Shown here piece by piece: positions 32,400 through 36,706 of a stretch of DNA of 36,706 bases. Origin of the DNA: Pseudomonadales bacterium (lineage in GTDB: Bacteria; Pseudomonadota; Gammaproteobacteria; Pseudomonadales; Azotimanducaceae). Made by a program: the position numbers and the translations under genes. The notes below the pieces were generated by a model. That model saw nothing but the letters and a program-made list of their open reading frames with translations. It had not been told where the DNA came from and made no database searches. The DNA lies in NCBI GenBank assembly GCA_028283025.1, contig JAPYNO010000129.1, positions 1 through 36,706 on the forward strand, given 5' to 3'. Positions within the stretch are counted from its first letter, which is position 1. Every line of letters begins with the position of its first letter.

Positions 32400-35300
32400 G
32401 ATCGACGCCGATGGCGTGTTCTGGCTTAGCCGCCCCGCTCTCGCGGCGGGCGGCCTTTACGTCGAGCGAGATGTCGGGCGCGTCGGGACTGTCGGCATTG
32501 TCCGGCGCGAGCCGCCAGCCGAGGCTGTATTCGCGCCCGCCCGCGTCAAGACCAAAACCGATATGCGGGACGCCGGTGAAGTGCCCGCCGAAGGCTGGCA
32601 GCCCGTAGGCGGCCTCCAGCGCCCAGCGGCTCGCCGCCTCGCCGCCCATGCGCCCGCCGAGGTCGAGCGTTGCTGGTCGCAGCAGCGCGTCGAGCCCGCC
32701 CTGCGACTGCCCGCCGAAGTCCTGGCGCAGGCTGAGGGACGGTCCGAGCGCGTTTGCCGGCGACGGGTCGAAGGCCAGCGCCGCGGAGAAGCCGCGGTCG
32801 CCCATGCCGCCGTCCTCGTGCGTGACCAGTGCCCGGCCCGACACGTCGAGCGACAGGCCAAACTTCGGTACCGTCCATACGAAGCCGCCGCCGAGCTCGA
32901 CGCCAAACCCGGTCTCGGCGTCGCCGCCGTCGTGGCGCGCACCCGCCTCTAGCTTCGGCGCGAGGCTTGCCGCGTCCGGCAGCGCCAGCTGCCAACCGCC
33001 CTCAAGCCCCAGCCTGAGCCGCGTGGTGGCGGAATCCGAGGCCACCAGGTCGCGCGTCGCCTGCGAGGCCGTCTGCGACCACAGCGCATCCGCGGTCAGT
33101 GCCAGCGACGGGCCGCCGCCAGCGAGCAGCTCGCCGCGCAGCCCTGTCGCCGCCATGCTCCATCGCGTGTCGGCCTTGTAGTCCGCATGCGCCGTCCGCA
33201 GCGTCACTTCGCCAGCCCCGTGCCCGGCGGCGCCCCAGGCGCTGAGGCGCTCCGAGACCCGCAGCGCGGCGTAGGGCGTGGCCGAGGTCAGCGACGCCTC
33301 CACCTTGCCGCCTGGCGTCCGCGCGACGCCCGCGGCGCAGAGCGAGGGTGCCTCGTCCTCGAACCCGGCAGGGCACGCGCCACCGCCTTCGCCGGCGTAG
33401 CCGCCTTCGGATGCGCTCTGCGCCAGCGCGACGCCGACCAGCCAGCCGTTGCGGGCGTAGTCCGCACCGAGCATGGCGGTGGTCACCTCGCCGTCGAGGG
33501 TGACGCCGCTACCGCGGTCGCGTTCCGCGCCGTTGAAGCGGCTTTGCGCCGCGCGGCCCCAGAGGGCGAGGCTGCCGCCCGAGGTGTCCTCGTCGCCGGT
33601 CAGTGAGAAGCTCGATCTGATCAGCGCGTCGCGGATAGACGCGGACAGCCCCGCGAGGCCGGTGCCGGAATGCTGGCCTTGGGCATGCCCTTGCGATAGA
33701 TCGAGGCTGAATTCGCCGCCGAACGTATCGGCGCGCTGGCCGCCGTCAAGGCTGTGTGTCATGCCCGCCACCGCGCTGCCCGCATCGGTCTGGCCGTGCG
33801 CGCCTGCCACGCCGTCTGTTTCCTCTAGTGTCGCCTGATGGCCGAGCGAGCTGCCTGCGAAGGCGCCGATCAATCCCGGCTCGCGCGCCGCCGCCATGCG
33901 TCCGGCGATGCCATCGAGCGCCTGCTCCGCCACCGTGCGCCCGAAGCGCGCCAGGTGCGCCGCCGGCATCGGGTCGGAGTTGACGATCGTGCCCACGCCC
34001 ACGGCGTCGGCGACCACCGCCCCGCGCGCGCGCAGGAGCGCCATCTCGAAGGTCTCCTCGCCCTCGTCGTGCGCGTCGTCGAAGATGTAGACCCAGACGC
34101 GCTTGAACGTCTCCCCCGGCGCGAACTCCACCTCGTAGAGGACGCGGGCGTAGTCGTACTCGCGCCACCGCGCCGACGCCGGGACCGCGTCCCGGGCGTC
34201 CACCGCCACCCGCACCGCCTTGGCGGATGCCGCCGACAGGGTGATGTCGAACCGCATTGGCGCCCCCTCCGGCCCGCGCCCGTCCGAGATCGACAGCGCC
34301 GGCAGGACGGACGCGCTGCGGTCGTCGTCGGCCACGGGCACTTTGGCCAGGGCCGGGCCGCCCACCCGGTAGCCCGCGCCGGCGGCGAGCCGGAGCGTCA
34401 CCGGGCCGTCGGCCTCGGCGGTGTCGTCCGCCACGGTCGGCACCGTCACGGTCTGGCTGGTCGCGCCCGCGGCGATGGTAACCGTCTTCGCGCCCTCGTC
34501 GCCGGCGGCCACGAAGTCCGCGCCGTCGGCATCGACCACCGTGTACTTCACCGTCAGGTCGGAGGACGGGGCCGGATCGACGCTGATCGTGAAGGTGGCG
34601 GCCGCCCCCTCGGTGACGCCCGCGCCCGCCGCCACCGACACCGCCGGTAGCGGGTCGTCGTCATCGGCGATGAGGAAGCGCAAGGAGCCCGACGCCGTAG
34701 CGCCCCCGCCCGCGTTGGTGGCGACCTCGCCGGGCGCGACCGTGACCGTCTCGCCCGCGCCTTCGTCAAGGCTGTCCGCCACTGCGGTCAGCGTCACCGT
34801 GGCCACCGCTGGCGCGCCGCCAGCGCCGGAGAACTCGACATGCGGGCTGACGTAGGTGTGCAGCGGGCCGCAGGCGATGCCCGGCGCCTCGGCGCAGCGC
34901 GCCGTCCAGTCCGCCCCGCGCGTGGCCGCGCCGCCGAAGGTCAGCGGCACGCGCAGCCACTCGTCCGGCCCGAGCGCCCGGCCGAGCGTCACCGTGAAGG
35001 TCTTGGCGCCGCCCGCCTCGGCGATGTCGTCCGCCGGGCCGGCGAGCGTCACCAGCGTCGCGTCGTCGTCGGTCACCCGCACCTCGGCCGAGGCCGGCGT
35101 GCCCGGCGCGTAGCCCGTGCCGGCGGCTACTGTCACCGCTACCCGCCCGGGCGGCTCGTCGGCGGTGTCCTGCGCGGTCGCCACCTCGATGCCCGCTGAA
35201 GTCTCTCCGGCCTGAATGACGACCATTTTCGCGCCCTCGCCGTCGGCGGCGACGAAGTCCGCGCCTGCCGCGTCCGACACCGTGTAGTTCACCACCAAGT

Positions 35301-36706
35301 CCGCTGCCGGCGCCGGATCCACGCGCAGCGTGAAGGCGGGCGACGCGCCCTCCGTCACCGGCCCCGCCGTGGAAGCCGCCACCGTCACCCGCGGCGTGTC
35401 CGGCGGCGGCCGCCGGCCGGGGCACGCCTCCAGGCGCTCAAGCTCGACGCGCACCGGGTGCCAGCCCGCCCACACCCGTTCGCTTGCCCGCGCCTCGGCC
35501 GCCGTGTAGGGCGCCAGCGTCGCGTGCGTCTCCGCGCCGAAGGCGATGAGCACGCGCCGCCAGTTCTCGCCGTAGTTGCGGTCCGCGCGGTTCTGGTTCA
35601 GTGCGTAGTAGTCGCGCACCGTGGCGACCAGGCTTTGCGCGGTCGCGGCGCAGCCCAGCGCGGGGTCGTTGTCCGCCACCGCCACGCGCGCCGAGGCGGC
35701 GCCGAGCGTGTAGCCCGCGCCTGTGCTTAGCGTGGCCGCAACGGCCCCGTTCGCCTCGTCGACGGTGTCGTCCACCGTCGCGACCGTGAACGTTGTGGTG
35801 CCTGTTGTTGGCACCGTCACCGTGCGTGCGCCGGTCTGCCCCGATGCGGCGAAGCTGCCGGCTTGGGTGACCGTCACCGACACCGGCAGCGGCGCCGCCG
35901 GCGCAGGCGCCGCCGTCAGCGTGAACACCGCGTTGGCGCCCTCCGTTATTCCGGCGCCAGCCGTCACGCTCACCGACGGTAGCGACGGCGCGCCGTCATC
36001 GTCGGCCACCGTCACCGTCGCGGATGAGGGATCGCCTCTTGCATAGGCGCTGTCGCCGCGCAGCGACACGGTCACCGCGCCGTTGGGCTCGTCCGCGCCG
36101 TCCGCCTGCGTGGGCACTGTATAGGTGGCCCGTGTCTGCCCGACCGCGATGACGACCTGCTTGTCGCCCTCATCGTCCGCAGCCACGAAGTCCTGGCCGC
36201 CGGACGTGTCCTCCGACACCGCCAGCAGCACTGTCAGCGCCGCGGAAGCATCGCCCGCGCGCCGCACCGTGAACGCGGCCCCCGCGCCTTCCGTCACCGG
36301 CCCGCCGCCGGTCACCGTCACCATCGGCACCTCCACCGCGCCCGGGATGTCGTCGTCCGCCACCATGGCCTCGGCCGAGGCGCTGCCCAGCCTGTAGCTC
36401 CCGCCCCCGATCGCCGTGATCGTCACCGCGCCGTCCGGCTCGTCCGCGGCGTCGTCCGCCGTCGCCACCGTGAAGTCCGCCGAGGACTCCCCCGCCGGGA
36501 TGGTGACCGTGCGCACGCCCTCGTCGCCGGCGGCGAGGAAGTCGCTCCCCGGCGCGTCCGCCACGCGCACCACCACCGACAGGTCCGCCGCCGGGGCCGG
36601 GGCCGCCGCCAGGCGGAACGTCAGCGCCCCGCCCTCCGCGACCGGCGCCGTGTGGGTCGAGGACACCGACACCAGCGGTTTCGCCGGGTTGTCGTCGTCC
36701 ACCACC
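32383..36706 (-). CDS. Calx-beta autotransporter (C-terminal part; 5' end outside window)
   Basis: 1440 residues of a larger surface protein, open at the window edge. At least seven Calx-beta repeats of about 110 residues (near 10-120, 127-238, 243-348, 439-549, 550-685, 687-796 and 801-911) share V-EG, F-V-A-D-EG-A and V-VADDD signatures. A cysteine-flanked insert with YYALNQNRADRNYGENWRRV lies at 350-438 between repeats 3 and 4. Residues 912-1045 form a linker (ARFGRTVAEQALDGIAGRM) leading into an autotransporter-type beta-barrel from about 1045 to the terminal AKW. The gene is far richer in G+C than the rest of the window. Likely a surface-exposed calcium-binding adhesin; the passenger repeats extend upstream. 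The signal peptide is not in view. Confidence 0.9.
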   Translation of the reverse strand, partial: VVDDDNPAKPLVSVSSTHTAPVAEGGALTFRLAAAPAPAADLSVVVRVADAPGSDFLAAGDEGVRTVTIPAGESSADFTVATADDAADEPDGAVTITAIGGGSYRLGSASAEAMVADDDIPGAVEVPMVTVTGGGPVTEGAGAAFTVRRAGDASAALTVLLAVSEDTSGGQDFVAADDEGDKQVVIAVGQTRATYTVPTQADGADEPNGAVTVSLRGDSAYARGDPSSATVTVADDDGAPSLPSVSVTAGAGITEGANAVFTLTAAPAPAAPLPVSVTVTQAGSFAASGQTGARTVTVPTTGTTTFTVATVDDTVDEANGAVAATLSTGAGYTLGAASARVAVADNDPALGCAATAQSLVATVRDYYALNQNRADRNYGENWRRVLIAFGAETHATLAPYTAAEARASERVWAGWHPVRVELERLEACPGRRPPPDTPRVTVAASTAGPVTEGASPAFTLRVDPAPAADLVVNYTVSDAAGADFVAADGEGAKMVVIQAGETSAGIEVATAQDTADEPPGRVAVTVAAGTGYAPGTPASAEVRVTDDDATLVTLAGPADDIAEAGGAKTFTVTLGRALGPDEWLRVPLTFGGAATRGADWTARCAEAPGIACGPLHTYVSPHVEFSGAGGAPAVATVTLTAVADSLDEGAGETVTVAPGEVATNAGGGATASGSLRFLIADDDDPLPAVSVAAGAGVTEGAAATFTISVDPAPSSDLTVKYTVVDADGADFVAAGDEGAKTVTIAAGATSQTVTVPTVADDTAEADGPVTLRLAAGAGYRVGGPALAKVPVADDDRSASVLPALSISDGRGPEGAPMRFDITLSAASAKAVRVAVDARDAVPASARWREYDYARVLYEVEFAPGETFKRVWVYIFDDAHDEGEETFEMALLRARGAVVADAVGVGTIVNSDPMPAAHLARFGRTVAEQALDGIAGRMAAAREPGLIGAFAGSSLGHQATLEETDGVAGAHGQTDAGSAVAGMTHSLDGGQRADTFGGEFSLDLSQGHAQGQHSGTGLAGLSASIRDALIRSSFSLTGDEDTSGGSLALWGRAAQSRFNGAERDRGSGVTLDGEVTTAMLGADYARNGWLVGVALAQSASEGGYAGEGGGACPAGFEDEAPSLCAAGVARTPGGKVEASLTSATPYAALRVSERLSAWGAAGHGAGEVTLRTAHADYKADTRWSMAATGLRGELLAGGGPSLALTADALWSQTASQATRDLVASDSATTRLRLGLEGGWQLALPDAASLAPKLEAGARHDGGDAETGFGVELGGGFVWTVPKFGLSLDVSGRALVTHEDGGMGDRGFSAALAFDPSPANALGPSLSLRQDFGGQSQGGLDALLRPATLDLGGRMGGEAASRWALEAAYGLPAFGGHFTGVPHIGFGLDAGGREYSLGWRLAPDNADSPDAPDISLDVKAARRESGAAKPEHAIGVDLTAKW
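35392..35658 (-). other. Cysteine-flanked insert domain between Calx-beta repeats
   Basis: About 89 residues from LGCAATAQSLV to LERLEACPGRR, largely helical and aromatic, unlike the beta-rich repeats on either side. The two cysteines near its ends could form a disulfide outside the cell. Trp/Tyr and Arg content suggests a ligand- or surface-binding module. Boundaries are read by eye. Confidence 0.6.

Noticed and set aside
33838..34650. 270-residue plus-strand frame opposite the autotransporter
   Set aside because: Very GC-rich DNA gives long chance frames; its sequence is low-complexity Arg/His-rich.
1..36706. CRISPR arrays, tRNA or rRNA genes
   Set aside because: No regularly spaced repeat array, cloverleaf or rRNA-like segment was seen on either strand.

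Overview
The window looks like chromosomal DNA of a free-living, probably aquatic gammaproteobacterium. Supporting signs are a phoBR-pst locus with the long PstA type common in Gammaproteobacteria, a TonB-dependent receptor, a DUF349 protein of about 900 residues and a Calx-beta autotransporter. I could not run a search, so the taxon is an inference. No tRNA, rRNA, CRISPR array or intact insertion sequence was seen.

Region 1 (1-14998) reads as a catabolic island for a lipid-like, probably cyclic, carboxylate such as a steroid or terpenoid. On the minus strand lie a P450, a thiolase-like protein without the catalytic cysteine, and a truncated DUF35 zinc-ribbon partner; this pairing is known from steroid side-chain retro-aldolases. 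Next come a small secreted Calx-beta protein, a TonB-dependent receptor and a secreted DUF3604 metal-dependent protein. Then follow an SDR and a tightly packed plus-strand operon: two crotonases, an OYE-type flavin reductase, a SnoaL-like protein and a tandem acyl-CoA dehydrogenase fusion. A short element, TGG(C/G)AACAAATA, recurs upstream of three transcription units and may mark a shared regulon.

Region 2 (15049-19755) holds an FkbM methyltransferase, a small protein with a possible PD-(D/E)XK-like core, a 2OG-Fe(II) dioxygenase-like protein, a GT8-like/methyltransferase fusion, and a protein joining a KdtA-like N-terminus to a sialyltransferase-like C-terminus. The last three are nearly contiguous. 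They look like an undescribed surface-glycan modification cassette.

Region 3 (19790-21299, minus strand) contains an unrecognised soluble protein, a small three-helix membrane protein, and the C-terminal remnant of a HepT-type (DUF86) toxin. It resembles a defence or toxin patch.

Region 4 (21419-27472) is the phosphate regulon phoB-phoR-pstC-pstA-pstB, preceded by a PHO box in an 11-bp phased array. pstS and phoU are absent here, PstC is unusually compact, and an in-frame amber codon lies between an upstream coupled ATG and the annotated pstC start.

Region 5 (27553-36706) has a minus-strand DUF349 protein, a divergent acyl-CoA dehydrogenase and alpha/beta hydrolase pair, and the C-terminal 1440 residues of a very GC-rich Calx-beta autotransporter that runs off the right edge.
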